From Lentzea aerocolonigenes (GTDB lineage Bacteria > Actinomycetota > Actinomycetes > Mycobacteriales > Pseudonocardiaceae), in NCBI RefSeq assembly GCF_000974445.1, contig NZ_BBOJ01000014.1, positions 1-64,000 of the forward strand: a stretch of 64,000 nucleotides of DNA, in the 5' to 3' direction. Shown piece by piece: positions 41,122 to 49,582 of the stretch (within the stretch, counting starts at the first letter, position 1; each line of letters starts with the position of its first letter). Under the pieces are notes generated by a model that saw nothing but the letters and a program-made list of their open reading frames with translations, was not told the DNA's origin and made no database searches. The position numbers were made by a program, and so were the translations under genes.

Positions 41122-42516
41122 ATGGCTGAAGCGACTCCACAAACGGAGCAACCGGAACTGAAACGGGCGATCGGCCCGAAGCTCCTGTTGTTCTTCGTCG
41201 TCGGCGACATCCTCGGCACCGGTATCTACGCTCTGGTCGGCAGCGTGGCCAAGAACATCGGCGGCGCGCTCTGGCTGCCCTTCGTCCTGGCGTTCGTGGT
41301 CGCCTTCCTGACCGCGTTCAGCTACATCGAACTCGTGGGCAAGTACCCGAAGGCGGCGGGGGCCGCCCTCTACACGAACAGAGCGTTCAAGATCCAGTTC
41401 CTGACGTTCATGGTCGCCTTCGCGGTGATGTGCTCCGGACTCACGTCGGCCTCGTCGGCCGCGCTCACCTTCGGCAACACCTACCTGCGTCAGCTGCTCG
41501 TGGAGTTCTTCTCCATCACCACCTCCAAGGAGGCGTTCGTCTGGACCCTCCTCGCGATCGTCTTCGTCATCCTTCTCGCTCTCGTGAACTTCCGCGGCGT
41601 CTCGGAGTCGGTGAAGGCGAACGTCGTCCTGACCTGCATCGAGCTGTCCGGTCTGCTCATCGTCATCGCGATCGGCGCGTACGCGATCATGGTCGGCGAC
41701 GGTGACCCGAGCCGTCTCACCCAGGTCGAGGACCCCAGCGGCAAGGGCATCATGATCGCCATCAGTTCGGCGACCGCGCTGGCGTTCTTCGCGATGGTCG
41801 GGTTCGAGGACTCGGTGAACATGGCGGAGGAGTGCCACAACCCGGTGAAGATCTTCCCGCGCGCGATCCTCATGGGTATGGGCATCGCCGCGCTGATCTA
41901 CGTCCTCGTCACGACCACGGCGTCGCTGTTGATCCCCGCGAACGAACTGGCGAAGGCGGAGACGAACGCACTGCTCAAGGTCGTGTCGGTGGGCGCGCCA
42001 GGCTTCCCGTTGTGGGTCTTCGCCCTGATCGGCCTGCTGGCGGTCATCAACTCGGCGCTGATCAACATGCTGATGGCGTCGCGGCTGCTGTACGGCATGG
42101 CGAACGAGCGGATCATCCCCAAGTTCTTCAACACCGTGCACCCGTTCCGCCGCACGCCGTGGATTTCCATCGTGTTCACCACCGGCCTCGCGGTGATCCT
42201 GGTGTCGACGGGAACCGTGGCGAAGCTGGGCGGCACGACCTCGTTGCTGCTGCTGATCGTCTTCATGATCGTCAACGTCGCACTGTTGGTGCTGCGCAAG
42301 GAGAAGGTGGAGCACAAGCACTTCCGCGCACCGACGTGGGCACCGGTGCTGGGCGCGATCTGCTGCGCCTACCTGGTCCTGCCTTGGACGTCCGGCCGCC
42401 CGTGGAGCGACTACACCACCGCGGGCTGGCTGCTGCTCGCAGGACTCGTCCTGTGGGGCATCAACCGCGTTGCGAACGGCAAGGTGGAGATCCACCCGGA
42501 GAACCTGTCGAAGTAG
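41122..42516 (+). CDS. APC-family amino acid permease
   Basis: 464 residues with about 12 helices. Typical APC marks are GDILGTGIYALVGSVAKNIGGALWLPF in helix 1, SYIELVGKYPKAAGAALYTNRAF in helices 2-3, and FFAMVGFEDSVNMAEECHNPVKIFPRAI near residue 215-245. It imports amino acids or polyamines by proton symport or exchange. ATG 41122 has GAGGG upstream. It ends 2 bp before the convergent ATPase gene. Confidence 0.9.
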   Translation: MAEATPQTEQPELKRAIGPKLLLFFVVGDILGTGIYALVGSVAKNIGGALWLPFVLAFVVAFLTAFSYIELVGKYPKAAGAALYTNRAFKIQFLTFMVAFAVMCSGLTSASSAALTFGNTYLRQLLVEFFSITTSKEAFVWTLLAIVFVILLALVNFRGVSESVKANVVLTCIELSGLLIVIAIGAYAIMVGDGDPSRLTQVEDPSGKGIMIAISSATALAFFAMVGFEDSVNMAEECHNPVKIFPRAILMGMGIAALIYVLVTTTASLLIPANELAKAETNALLKVVSVGAPGFPLWVFALIGLLAVINSALINMLMASRLLYGMANERIIPKFFNTVHPFRRTPWISIVFTTGLAVILVSTGTVAKLGGTTSLLLLIVFMIVNVALLVLRKEKVEHKHFRAPTWAPVLGAICCAYLVLPWTSGRPWSDYTTAGWLLLAGLVLWGINRVANGKVEIHPENLSK

Positions 42517-42517
42517 C

Positions 42518-43237
42518 TCAGTCCAGCAGGTGCCTCAGGAACCGGTCGGGCTCACTCAGGAAGTTCCGGGTGAGCGTGACCGGTTCCGCCGCGTCGTAAG
42601 GAACTTCGTCGATCGCGCCGTCGGTGATCTCCAGGATCTGCGCGCCAGGTGCGGCGAGCAGGATCGGCGAGTGCGTGGCGATGATGAACTGCGAGCCTTC
42701 TGCCACCAGCTCGTGCATGCGTCGCAGGACGGTGAGGCACCCCTTGACCGACAGCGCGGCCTCCGGCTCGTCCAGCACGTAGAGGCCGCGGCCGCCGAAC
42801 CGGTGCGTCATCAGGTCCATGAAGCTCTCGCCGTGCGACCGCTCGTGCAACGACTTACCGCCGTACGAGGCGTGGATGCCCTGGCCGATGCGGTCGATCT
42901 CGGTGGCCACGTTGTAGAACGACTCGGCTCTGAGGAAGAAGCCGGTTCTCGGCTTCCTGGTGCCCCAGCGCAGGGTCAGGTGGTCGCCGAGGGACGACTC
43001 GGTGGCTCTGGTGGCGAAGTTGAACGACTGCGTGCCGCCCTCCGCGTTGAACCCGGCCGCGACCGCGATCGCTTCGACGAGCGTCGACTTGCCGGCACCG
43101 TTGTCGCCCACGAGGAACGTGACGGGCTTGCGGAGCTCGATCGGGTTCTTGATCAGGTTCTGGACGACCGGGAGCGTGAACGGGTAGCGGTGCGTGTCGT
43201 GGTGTTCGTCGAGCCGGATCTGGTGGATGAACGTCAC
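42518..43237 (-). CDS. AAA/ABC-type ATPase (RecF/SMC-like, toxin-free stand-alone)
   Basis: 239 residues from GTG 43237, overlapping the hydrolase stop by GTGA. Walker A GDNGAGKST (44-52), an ABC-like SYGGKSLHERSHGESF signature region, Walker B GLYVLDEPEAALS and H-switch IIATHSPILLA are present. Such small SMC-like ATPases are widespread and mostly uncharacterised; some act with nucleases in phage defence, but no such partner is present here. Its only operon partner is the metallo-beta-lactamase-fold hydrolase. Confidence 0.82.
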   Translation of the reverse strand: MTFIHQIRLDEHHDTHRYPFTLPVVQNLIKNPIELRKPVTFLVGDNGAGKSTLVEAIAVAAGFNAEGGTQSFNFATRATESSLGDHLTLRWGTRKPRTGFFLRAESFYNVATEIDRIGQGIHASYGGKSLHERSHGESFMDLMTHRFGGRGLYVLDEPEAALSVKGCLTVLRRMHELVAEGSQFIIATHSPILLAAPGAQILEITDGAIDEVPYDAAEPVTLTRNFLSEPDRFLRHLLD

Positions 43238-44010
43238 GCCAGCCTGGCCAGCTCGACCGGGTCGTGGGCGCAGAACACCTCGACCTCGCCCCGGGCCTTG
43301 AGCTCCTTCAGCCGTTCCACGTTGGACAGACGCTGCTCGCGGATCGTCTCGGTCTGCTTGGCGGTGAGCTTGAGCGCGAGGATGTTGCTGGGCGGCGTCT
43401 CGATCTCGCCGCGGTAGAAGTACGCGTCGCCGGCGTGCAGCAGCCAGCCGTCGTCTCCCTTGACCGCGATGCCGGTGTGGCCGCGGGTGTGCCCGATGAG
43501 CGGCACCAGGAGGATGTCCTCGCCGAGCCCGGCGATGTTGCTGACCGCCTCGAACCCGAACCAGTCCTCGCCCTCGGCCTTGTGCGTCTGGAACGTGACC
43601 CCGTCCCGCTGCGCCTTCGGGTACCGCGCCCGCTCCTTGACGTTGCGCGGGTTGGTCGCGCTCTCCAGCTCGGTGTCCAGCACGTGCACGGTGGCGTTCG
43701 GGAAGTCCCGCAACCCGCCGGCGTGGTCGAGGTCGAGGTGGGTGAGCAGGATGTGCCGGACGTCCTCCGCGGTGTGCCCGCGCCTCTCGACCTGGGAGAT
43801 CGCGGTCTCGTTGATGTCGAGCAGCGGCTTGAGCAGCGCGCGGCTGAGCCCATCGATCGTGCCCTTCGGGTTGGTCACCTCGTTCGTGCCGAAGCCGGTG
43901 TCGACCAGGACGAGGCCCTGGTCGGTCTCGATCAGCAGGCAGTGGGCCACGATCCCGCCCGCCACCAGCGGCGGCCGCATCGTGGCGCAGTTGAGGTGGT
44001 GAACCTTCAT
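43234..44010 (-). CDS. Metallo-beta-lactamase-fold hydrolase
   Basis: 258 residues. Metal-site motif THLDLDHAGG has H-x-D-x-D-H rather than the usual H-x-H-x-D-H. Further ligands are probably the His in GHTRGHTG, the Asp in HAGDAYF, and CAHDP. The layout resembles lactonase/glyoxalase-II-like enzymes. Substrate unknown. ATG 44010 has no strong ribosome site. The preceding start of galM on the other strand is 38 bp away. It forms an operon with the ATPase. Confidence 0.85.
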   Translation of the reverse strand: MKVHHLNCATMRPPLVAGGIVAHCLLIETDQGLVLVDTGFGTNEVTNPKGTIDGLSRALLKPLLDINETAISQVERRGHTAEDVRHILLTHLDLDHAGGLRDFPNATVHVLDTELESATNPRNVKERARYPKAQRDGVTFQTHKAEGEDWFGFEAVSNIAGLGEDILLVPLIGHTRGHTGIAVKGDDGWLLHAGDAYFYRGEIETPPSNILALKLTAKQTETIREQRLSNVERLKELKARGEVEVFCAHDPVELARLA

Positions 44011-44048
44011 GGAGTCGTCCTTCCGTTGGCCCCGTAGGCTTCAGCCTC

Positions 44049-44951
44049 ATGTTGGGGATCTCGTACGAGGGTGCCACCGCTGTGATCACGACTGTAGGCG
44101 CGGGCCTGCGGTCTTTCGAGGTGGACGGCGTTCCGTATGTGGAGACGTTCGGGGCCGACGAGAAGCCGCCGATGAGCGCCGGTGCGGTGCTGGTGCCTTG
44201 GCCCAATCGGACTGCTGGGGCTTCGTGGGTGCTTGACGGGGTGGTTCAGGAGCTGGAGGTCACTGAGCCGGCTCGGGGGAATGCTATTCACGGGCTGGTT
44301 CGGCGGCGTCCGTGGTCGGTTTTGGAGCACACCGGGTCGTTGGTGTCGTTGCAGACTTTGATCGAGCCTCAGGCCGGGTGGCCTGCTGCTTTGCGGGTCA
44401 CTGTTTCCTATGCGTTGGATGATCGCGGGTTGACCGTGACGCATGGGGTCAAGAATGTCGGGGATGTTGCTACGCCGTTCGGGGTGGGGACGCATCCCTA
44501 TCCTCGGGCCGGTCGTGCTTCGACTGATTCTTGTACTTTGACGTTGGCGGCTTCCACTGTGTTGCCGTTGGATGTTGAGCGGATGGTGCCGTCTGGGGCG
44601 GCTGTTCCTGTGGAGGGGACCGAGTTCGACTTCCGGGAGGGGCGTTCGCTTGACGGGGTTCGGTTGGACACTCCGTTCGGGGGATGTGAGCCTGCTGGGG
44701 ACGGGTTGATCCATCACTCGCTCGTTGGTGGTGGGTTCGGGGTTGAGGTTTGGGCTGATCCGGCGTTTTCCTGGGTTCAGGTTTATACGCCGGATTCCTA
44801 TCCTGGGCGGGGGCGGGCTGTGGCTGTTGAGCCCATGACCTGTCCGCCGGATGCCTTGAATTCTGGGGTGGATTTGATTTGGGTTTCGCCTGGGGAGTCT
44901 TGGGGGGCTCGGTGGGGGATTCGGCCGGTTTCTGACGCTTCGGGTTCGTAG
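44049..44951 (+). CDS. Aldose 1-epimerase family protein
   Basis: 300 residues of the galactose mutarotase-like fold: GAGLRSFEVDG near the N-terminus, PWPNRTAGASWVLDG, AIHGLVRRRPW (catalytic His), GTHPYPR (second His) and EPMTCPPDALNSG near the C-terminus, where the catalytic Glu lies. It interconverts sugar anomers in the cytoplasm. ATG 44049 has TAGGCT 8 bp upstream and no ribosome site, suggesting a leaderless mRNA. Its third codon positions contain noticeably more T than neighbouring genes. Confidence 0.88.
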   Translation: MLGISYEGATAVITTVGAGLRSFEVDGVPYVETFGADEKPPMSAGAVLVPWPNRTAGASWVLDGVVQELEVTEPARGNAIHGLVRRRPWSVLEHTGSLVSLQTLIEPQAGWPAALRVTVSYALDDRGLTVTHGVKNVGDVATPFGVGTHPYPRAGRASTDSCTLTLAASTVLPLDVERMVPSGAAVPVEGTEFDFREGRSLDGVRLDTPFGGCEPAGDGLIHHSLVGGGFGVEVWADPAFSWVQVYTPDSYPGRGRAVAVEPMTCPPDALNSGVDLIWVSPGESWGARWGIRPVSDASGS

Positions 44952-45116
44952 GTCGTTCCCCGGTTGCGTTGGCGGCTTGCCTGTTTCGTGTCCGTAGGCT
45001 GGTTGCGTCGCCGTGGCCCGTTCCTGTTTCAAGCTGGGGGCTCTGCCCTTACCCCGCCAATCTGATCAAAGACCGGCCAGCGCCGTGGGTGGGTTGATGG
45101 CACGCCGGTTGCTTTC
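44952..45116. other. Intergenic, nothing recognised
   Basis: First part of the 517-bp gap between the aldose epimerase and amidohydrolase genes. No ORF, hairpin or operator stood out here. Confidence 0.5.
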
Positions 45117-45330
45117 GGCGGCTGCGCGTTGCGTTGGTGGTGCGGTTCGGGCGGTGTGGTCCCGTCCCGAGTCGAGCCAGGAGCGAGTCACACCCGAGGG
45201 GAGAGGTCAAGTCGCGAAAAGCGTGCGACTTGACCTCTCCCCTCGGGCGCGACAAGAGCTGTGGCACGACTCGTGACGGGACCACACCGCCGGAACCTCG
45301 CGTTTAGGGCAAGGACGGCTCGGCTGCGCC
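45117..45330. repeat. Dispersed repeat copy 2, interrupted by a 140-bp palindrome
   Basis: The flanks 45117-45152 and 45288-45324 match 773-808 and 809-843. Between them is a near-palindrome, 45151-45290: outer arms GCGGTGTGGTCCCGTC with its complement (16 bp, perfect), a middle part of imperfect pairing (CGAGTCG..GCCA against its complement), and inner arms of 22 bp (45194-45215 with 45225-45246, perfect), around a 9-nt loop GAAAAGCGT. It resembles a small non-coding palindromic insertion (MITE- or REP-like). No target-site duplication was seen. Confidence 0.75.
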
Positions 45331-45452
45331 ATCGCCTCGCCTCGCCTTCGGCCTCGGCATCGGCCTCGGCTTGATGCTCGTCCCCTGGCTCCGTGTCCGC
45401 CCCCGCCCTTGCCCTCACTTCGTGCTTGGTCTGGTCGCCGTCGGGTTTGACC
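45331..45452. other. Low-complexity intergenic segment
   Basis: Rich in CCTCG, CTTCGG and CCTCGGC units, continuing the repeat as in copy 1. No gene recognised. Confidence 0.5.
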
Positions 45453-45467
45453 GTTAGCGTTGCTAAC
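45453..45467. promoter_or_regulatory. Palindrome at the amidohydrolase start, possible operator over a leaderless promoter
   Basis: GTTAGC-GTT-GCTAAC ends 1 bp before ATG 45469 and includes TAGCGT, a -10-like hexamer 8 bp before the start. A weak -35-like CTGGTC lies 18 bp further upstream. Confidence 0.45.
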
Positions 45468-45468
45468 C

Positions 45469-46680
45469 ATGGACATCGCGATTACCGGGGGCTATGTCGT
45501 GCCCGTCGTTGGCGAACCCGTCGAGGGCGGCACCGTCCTGATTCAGGACGGGAAGATCGTCGCGGTTGGGGCTGATGTTGACATCCCCGACGGGGTTGAG
45601 GTTGTTGATGCTGACGGGGCCTGGGTCTTGCCCGGCTTCGTCGAGGCTCATGGGCACATCGGTGTGCATGAGGAGGCCGAGGGGTGGGCCGGGCAGGACA
45701 CCAACGAGATGACCGATCCCGTTGGGGCTCGGATGCGGGCGCTTGACGCGATCAACCCTGCTGATCTCGGGTTTGCCGACGCGCTCAGTGGCGGGGTCAC
45801 CACTGCGGTGATCAAGCCCGGGTCGGGTAATCCCATTGGTGGGCAGACCGTGGCCGTGAAGTGTTGGGGGCGCACGGTTGACGAGATGCTGGTCAAGGAG
45901 CCGGTCAGCGTCAAGAGTGCTCTTGGTGAGAACCCGAAGCGGGTGTACGGGGACAAGGGGAAGTTGCCGTCCACTCGGCAAGGGGTTGCTGCGGTCATTC
46001 GGGACGAGTTGACCAAGGCACAGGATTATCTGGCCAAGAAGGCTGAGGCTGAGGCCGACGGGAAGGCCTTTGACCGCAACAACACGTTGGAGATCCTGGG
46101 CAAGGTCGTCAGCGGTGAGTTGCCCTGGTGCCAGCACGCTCATCGGGCCGATGACATCGCCACGGCCATTCGGTTGTCTGAGGAGTTCGGGTACAAGCTG
46201 ATCCTCAACCACGGGACCGAGGGGCATCTGATCGCGGATGTCATTGCGGACAAGGGGATTCCGGTCATCATCGGGCCGCTGTTCACCTCGCGGTCCAAAG
46301 TGGAGCTTCGGCACCGGGGGTTGCGGAACCCCGGGATCCTGGCGCGTGCGGGGGTGGAGCTGGCGATCACCACGGACCATCCGGTGGTGCCGATCCACTT
46401 CCTCGTCCACCAGGCGACGCTTGCGGTCAAGGAAGGGCTCGACAGTGATGTGGCGTTGAAGTCGATCACGGTCAACCCGGCTCGGATCATGGGGCTGGAT
46501 GATCGGGTTGGCGCGTTGAAGCCTGGGCTTGATGGAGATGTCGTTATCTGGTCCGGGGATCCGTTGGACGTGATGAGCCGGGCCTTGCACGTTTATGTGC
46601 AGGGGCGTGAGGTTTACACGTTCGACGAGCGCACTGGGGAAGGGGTCGTGGCCGACCCCTTCTACCGCGAGCGCGTTTAG
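45469..46680 (+). CDS. Amidohydrolase (imidazolonepropionase-like)
   Basis: 403 residues. The metal motif GFVEAHGHIGVHEE (HxH near 59-61), the distal HAHRADD near 222, NHGTEGH and the Asp in ITTDHPVV match the amidohydrolase superfamily. The closest-looking group is imidazolonepropionase-related prolidase-like enzymes with the C-terminal KPGLDGDVVIWSGDPLDV. Substrate unknown. ATG 45469 is chosen; TTG 45460 is in frame but lies inside the palindrome. It ends with a 3-bp overlap of the convergent dehydrogenase gene. T-rich third codon positions, like the preceding gene. Confidence 0.88.
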   Translation: MDIAITGGYVVPVVGEPVEGGTVLIQDGKIVAVGADVDIPDGVEVVDADGAWVLPGFVEAHGHIGVHEEAEGWAGQDTNEMTDPVGARMRALDAINPADLGFADALSGGVTTAVIKPGSGNPIGGQTVAVKCWGRTVDEMLVKEPVSVKSALGENPKRVYGDKGKLPSTRQGVAAVIRDELTKAQDYLAKKAEAEADGKAFDRNNTLEILGKVVSGELPWCQHAHRADDIATAIRLSEEFGYKLILNHGTEGHLIADVIADKGIPVIIGPLFTSRSKVELRHRGLRNPGILARAGVELAITTDHPVVPIHFLVHQATLAVKEGLDSDVALKSITVNPARIMGLDDRVGALKPGLDGDVVIWSGDPLDVMSRALHVYVQGREVYTFDERTGEGVVADPFYRERV

Positions 46681-47816
46681 CGGAGGCCTCGGCCGATCAC
46701 CAGGCGCTGGATCTGGTTGGTGCCTTCGAAGATCTGGAGGACCTTGGCCTCGCGCATGTAGCGCTCCACCGGGAAGTCGCGGGTGTAGCCCGCGCCGCCG
46801 AGGACCTGCACGGCGTCGGTCGTCACCTTCATCGCCGCGTCGGTGGCGATCAGTTTGGCGATCGACGCCTGCTGGCGGAACGGGAGGCCACGGTCGCGCC
46901 TGCGGGCTGCCTGGAGGTAGGTGGCTCGGGCTGATTCCACTGCGGCGGCCATGTCGGCCAGGAGGAATTCCAGGCCCTGGAACTCGATGATCGGGCGGCC
47001 GAACTGGGTTCGGGTCTTGGCGTAGGCGACTGCCTCGTCGAGGGCCGCTTGGGCCAGGCCAACCGCGCAGGCCGCGATGCCGAGGCGGCCCGAGTCCAAA
47101 GCGGACAGTGCGATCTTGAGGCCGTCGCCCTCGTTGCCGATCAGGCGGTCGGTGCCGAAGCGGACGTCGTCGAACTGGAGCTGTGCGGTGATGGAGCCGG
47201 TGAGGCCCATCTTGCGTTCCGGGGTGGCGGCGGTCAGGCCCTCGGTCTCGCCGGGGGCCAGGAAGCAGGAGATGCCACGGCCCGCGTCGGGGGACGTGCG
47301 GGCCATCAGGGTGTAGAAGTCGGCGGCGCCGGCGTGGGTGATCCACGCCTTGGTGCCGTTCACGACGTACTCGTCGCCCTGGCGGACGGCTCGGGTCGAC
47401 ATGGCTGCCGGGTCGGAGCCCGCCTGGACCTCGGACAGGGCGTAGCCGCCGAGGAGCTCGCCTTCGAGCATCTCGGGGAGCCAGCGGTCCTGTTGTTCGC
47501 GGGTGCCGAAGGTGGCCAGGCCGTAGCAGGACATCACGTGCACGGAGAGGCCGACGGCGACCGTCATCCACGCCGAGGCGACCTCTTCGAGCGCCTGCAG
47601 GTACACCTCGTAGGGCTGCTCGCCGCCGCCGAACTCCTCGGGGTACGGGAGGCCGAGCAGGCCTGACCTGCCCAGCAGGCGGAACGCCTCGCGGGGGAAC
47701 TTCTCGTTCTCCTCGGCGTCCGCGGCGTGAGGCTTCAGCTCGTCCCGCGCGATCTCCTTGACCAGCGCGATCAGGTCCTCGGCCTCTTGGGTGGGGAGCA
47801 GCCGCTCGGCGGGCAT
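46677..47816 (-). CDS. Acyl-CoA dehydrogenase
   Basis: 379 residues, full length for the family. FAD- and substrate-binding motifs YALSEVQAGSDPAAMSTRA, WITHAGAADFYTLMART, RTQFGRPIIEFQGLEFLLADM and VQVLGGAGYTRDFPVERYMREAKVLQIFEGTNQIQRLVIGRGL are present; the C-terminal FEG glutamate is the usual catalytic base. It oxidises an acyl-CoA to the enoyl-CoA. ATG 47816. Divergent from a TetR regulator, with a perfect palindrome between them, so it is probably derepressed by a fatty-acyl ligand. Confidence 0.93.
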   Translation of the reverse strand: MPAERLLPTQEAEDLIALVKEIARDELKPHAADAEENEKFPREAFRLLGRSGLLGLPYPEEFGGGEQPYEVYLQALEEVASAWMTVAVGLSVHVMSCYGLATFGTREQQDRWLPEMLEGELLGGYALSEVQAGSDPAAMSTRAVRQGDEYVVNGTKAWITHAGAADFYTLMARTSPDAGRGISCFLAPGETEGLTAATPERKMGLTGSITAQLQFDDVRFGTDRLIGNEGDGLKIALSALDSGRLGIAACAVGLAQAALDEAVAYAKTRTQFGRPIIEFQGLEFLLADMAAAVESARATYLQAARRRDRGLPFRQQASIAKLIATDAAMKVTTDAVQVLGGAGYTRDFPVERYMREAKVLQIFEGTNQIQRLVIGRGLR

Positions 47817-47831
47817 CGTCGACCTCCGGTT

Positions 47832-47849
47832 AGTACTGTTAGCAGTACT
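47832..47849. promoter_or_regulatory. Palindromic operator between acyl-CoA dehydrogenase and tetR
   Basis: AGTACTG-TTAG-CAGTACT, a perfect 7-bp inverted repeat, followed by further AGTAC copies at 47844-47868. It lies 15 bp upstream of the dehydrogenase start and is the likely TetR binding site. Confidence 0.65.
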
Positions 47850-47900
47850 GTAGGACGTACGCCAGTACAGTTACCAGTCAATGTGGCAGGGTCGTCACCT

Positions 47901-48491
47901 ATGACGCGGGCTCTCACGCAGCGGCAGGCCGAGCTGCTCACCCGGTTGGAGGCTCTCTTCCTCACCGAGGGCTTCGGTCATCTCACGCTGGATGACATCG
48001 CGGGCAGGCTGCACTGCTCGAAGTCGACGCTGTACGCGCTCGCCGGCAGCAAGGAACAGCTCGCCGTGCGGGTGGTCGGCCGGTACTTCAAGGGTGCGGC
48101 CGAACGCATCGAGAAGCGCATCGCGGGCCTCAACGACGTGCGCAAACGCATCGGCAGCTACCTCGCGGGAGCCGCCGAGGAGCTCAACAAGGCCTCGGCC
48201 GCGTTCATCGCGGACGTGTCCGACTTCCCGCCCACGCGGGCCACCTACGAGCGCAACGCCCGTGCCGCCGCCGAGCGCATCAAGGCGTTCATCCAGGACG
48301 GGGTCGAGCTGCACGTCTTCCGCGAGGTGCACGCGACGTTGTTCGCGGAGATGGCCGGGTTGCTCATCGAGAGCATCCAGACCGGGGTCCTCACGAAACG
48401 GGCAGGCGTTTCGGACGCTGAGGCGTTCACCGCACTGGGGGAACTGTTGTTGGATGGTCTGCAGAGGACCGGAGCCCACCAGAGGGAGTAG
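47901..48491 (+). CDS. TetR-family regulator
   Basis: 196 residues from ATG 47901 (GTG 47883 is an alternative). The N-terminal helix-turn-helix reads LFLTEGFGHLTLDDIAGRLHCSKSTLYALAGSKEQLAVRVV, the TetR pattern, followed by a helical ligand domain. It probably represses the divergent acyl-CoA dehydrogenase through the palindrome in between. The downstream kinase starts 6 bp after its stop and may share its transcript. Confidence 0.87.
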   Translation: MTRALTQRQAELLTRLEALFLTEGFGHLTLDDIAGRLHCSKSTLYALAGSKEQLAVRVVGRYFKGAAERIEKRIAGLNDVRKRIGSYLAGAAEELNKASAAFIADVSDFPPTRATYERNARAAAERIKAFIQDGVELHVFREVHATLFAEMAGLLIESIQTGVLTKRAGVSDAEAFTALGELLLDGLQRTGAHQRE

Positions 48492-48497
48492 AACGCA

Positions 48498-49430
48498 GTG
48501 ATCGTGGTTGCTGGTGAGGCACTGGTCGACATGGTGCCGGTCGGTGAGGACGAGCTCGCGCCGCTCGCGCCGAAGCTGGGTGGCGGACCGTACAACGTCG
48601 CGGTCGCGCTCGGGCGGCTGGACGTGCCGACGAGCTTCCTGTCGCGGGTGTCGACCGACCACTTCGGTGAGCAGCTCATCAAGAGGCTGCACGCGTCGAA
48701 GGTGAGCACGGAGCTGGTCCAGCGCGGACTTGAGAACACGACGCTGGCCGTCGTCGGGCTCGCGGAGGACGGGTCCGCGCGCTACGCGTTCTACGTCGAC
48801 GGCACCGCCGACCGGCTCGTCGAGGATCCAGGGCCCTTGCCCTCCGAAGCCAGGGCCGTGTCGTTCGGCACGCTGTCGTTGGTGCTCGAGCCCGGCGCCT
48901 CGGTCTACGAGACGGTGCTGCGGCGCGAGAGCAAGCGCTTGCTGACCGCGCTCGACCCCAACATCCGGGCAGGGCTCATCGACGATCCGGGCGCGTATCG
49001 CGCGCGGTTCCGGTCGTGGCTGCCGGACGTCGGGCTGCTGAAGGTCTCGGTCGAGGACGCTCAGTGGCTCGCGGAAGACGGCGACGTGATCGAGATCGCA
49101 AGGACGTGGATTTCACAGGGACCGGCCGCCGTCGTGCTGACGAAAGGTGGCGACGGTCTCTCGGTGATCACGGCCACGGGACAGGTCGACGTGCCACCCG
49201 TGAAGGTGGACGTGGTCGACACGATCGGGGCCGGGGACACCGTGCAAGGCGCCCTGCTCGCGTGGCTGCACGACCACGACGCGCTGAGCGTGGAGAAGGT
49301 GCGCGCGCTCTCACCCGAGGAATGGGCCGCGGCATTGACCTTCGCCGGTGCTGCGGCCGCGATCACATGTTCGCGCGCAGGCGCCGAACCCCCTTTTGCG
49401 AGCGAACTCACCGCCGCGTTGGGTGGATAA
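48498..49430 (+). CDS. PfkB-family carbohydrate kinase (fructokinase-like)
   Basis: 310 residues. The first PfkB signature, GGGPYNVAVALGRLDVPTSFLSRVSTDHFGEQL, is near 28-60; the second, DTIGAGDTVQGALLAWL, near 243-259, carries the catalytic Asp. It phosphorylates a sugar with ATP in the cytoplasm; the sugar is uncertain. GTG 48498 has AGGGAG upstream. Confidence 0.9.
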   Translation: MIVVAGEALVDMVPVGEDELAPLAPKLGGGPYNVAVALGRLDVPTSFLSRVSTDHFGEQLIKRLHASKVSTELVQRGLENTTLAVVGLAEDGSARYAFYVDGTADRLVEDPGPLPSEARAVSFGTLSLVLEPGASVYETVLRRESKRLLTALDPNIRAGLIDDPGAYRARFRSWLPDVGLLKVSVEDAQWLAEDGDVIEIARTWISQGPAAVVLTKGGDGLSVITATGQVDVPPVKVDVVDTIGAGDTVQGALLAWLHDHDALSVEKVRALSPEEWAAALTFAGAAAAITCSRAGAEPPFASELTAALGG

Positions 49431-49582
49431 AACGGAGGATCGGACTACCGTGGGGGAGCCGCGCTAGAAACCTGGCATTACGGATGTGATGCCGGTCCCA
49501 TCTCACAGAATCGGTTCACACCGCTGCTGCGAGGCGGGCCTTCCGCCGACTAGCGTGAGTGAACTTGAAGACTCAGATCCCA

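Noticed and set aside
40267..42495. A 742-codon minus-strand frame running from the lipoprotein through the amino-acid permease
   Set aside because: Only the last 261 codons, from ATG 41049 with a lipobox, are sensible. The rest is shadow of the permease.
42518..43237. The AAA ATPase as part of a known phage-defence system
   Set aside because: No nuclease, TOPRIM or other defence partner is adjacent. The neighbouring hydrolase does not match any known defence pair that I can name.
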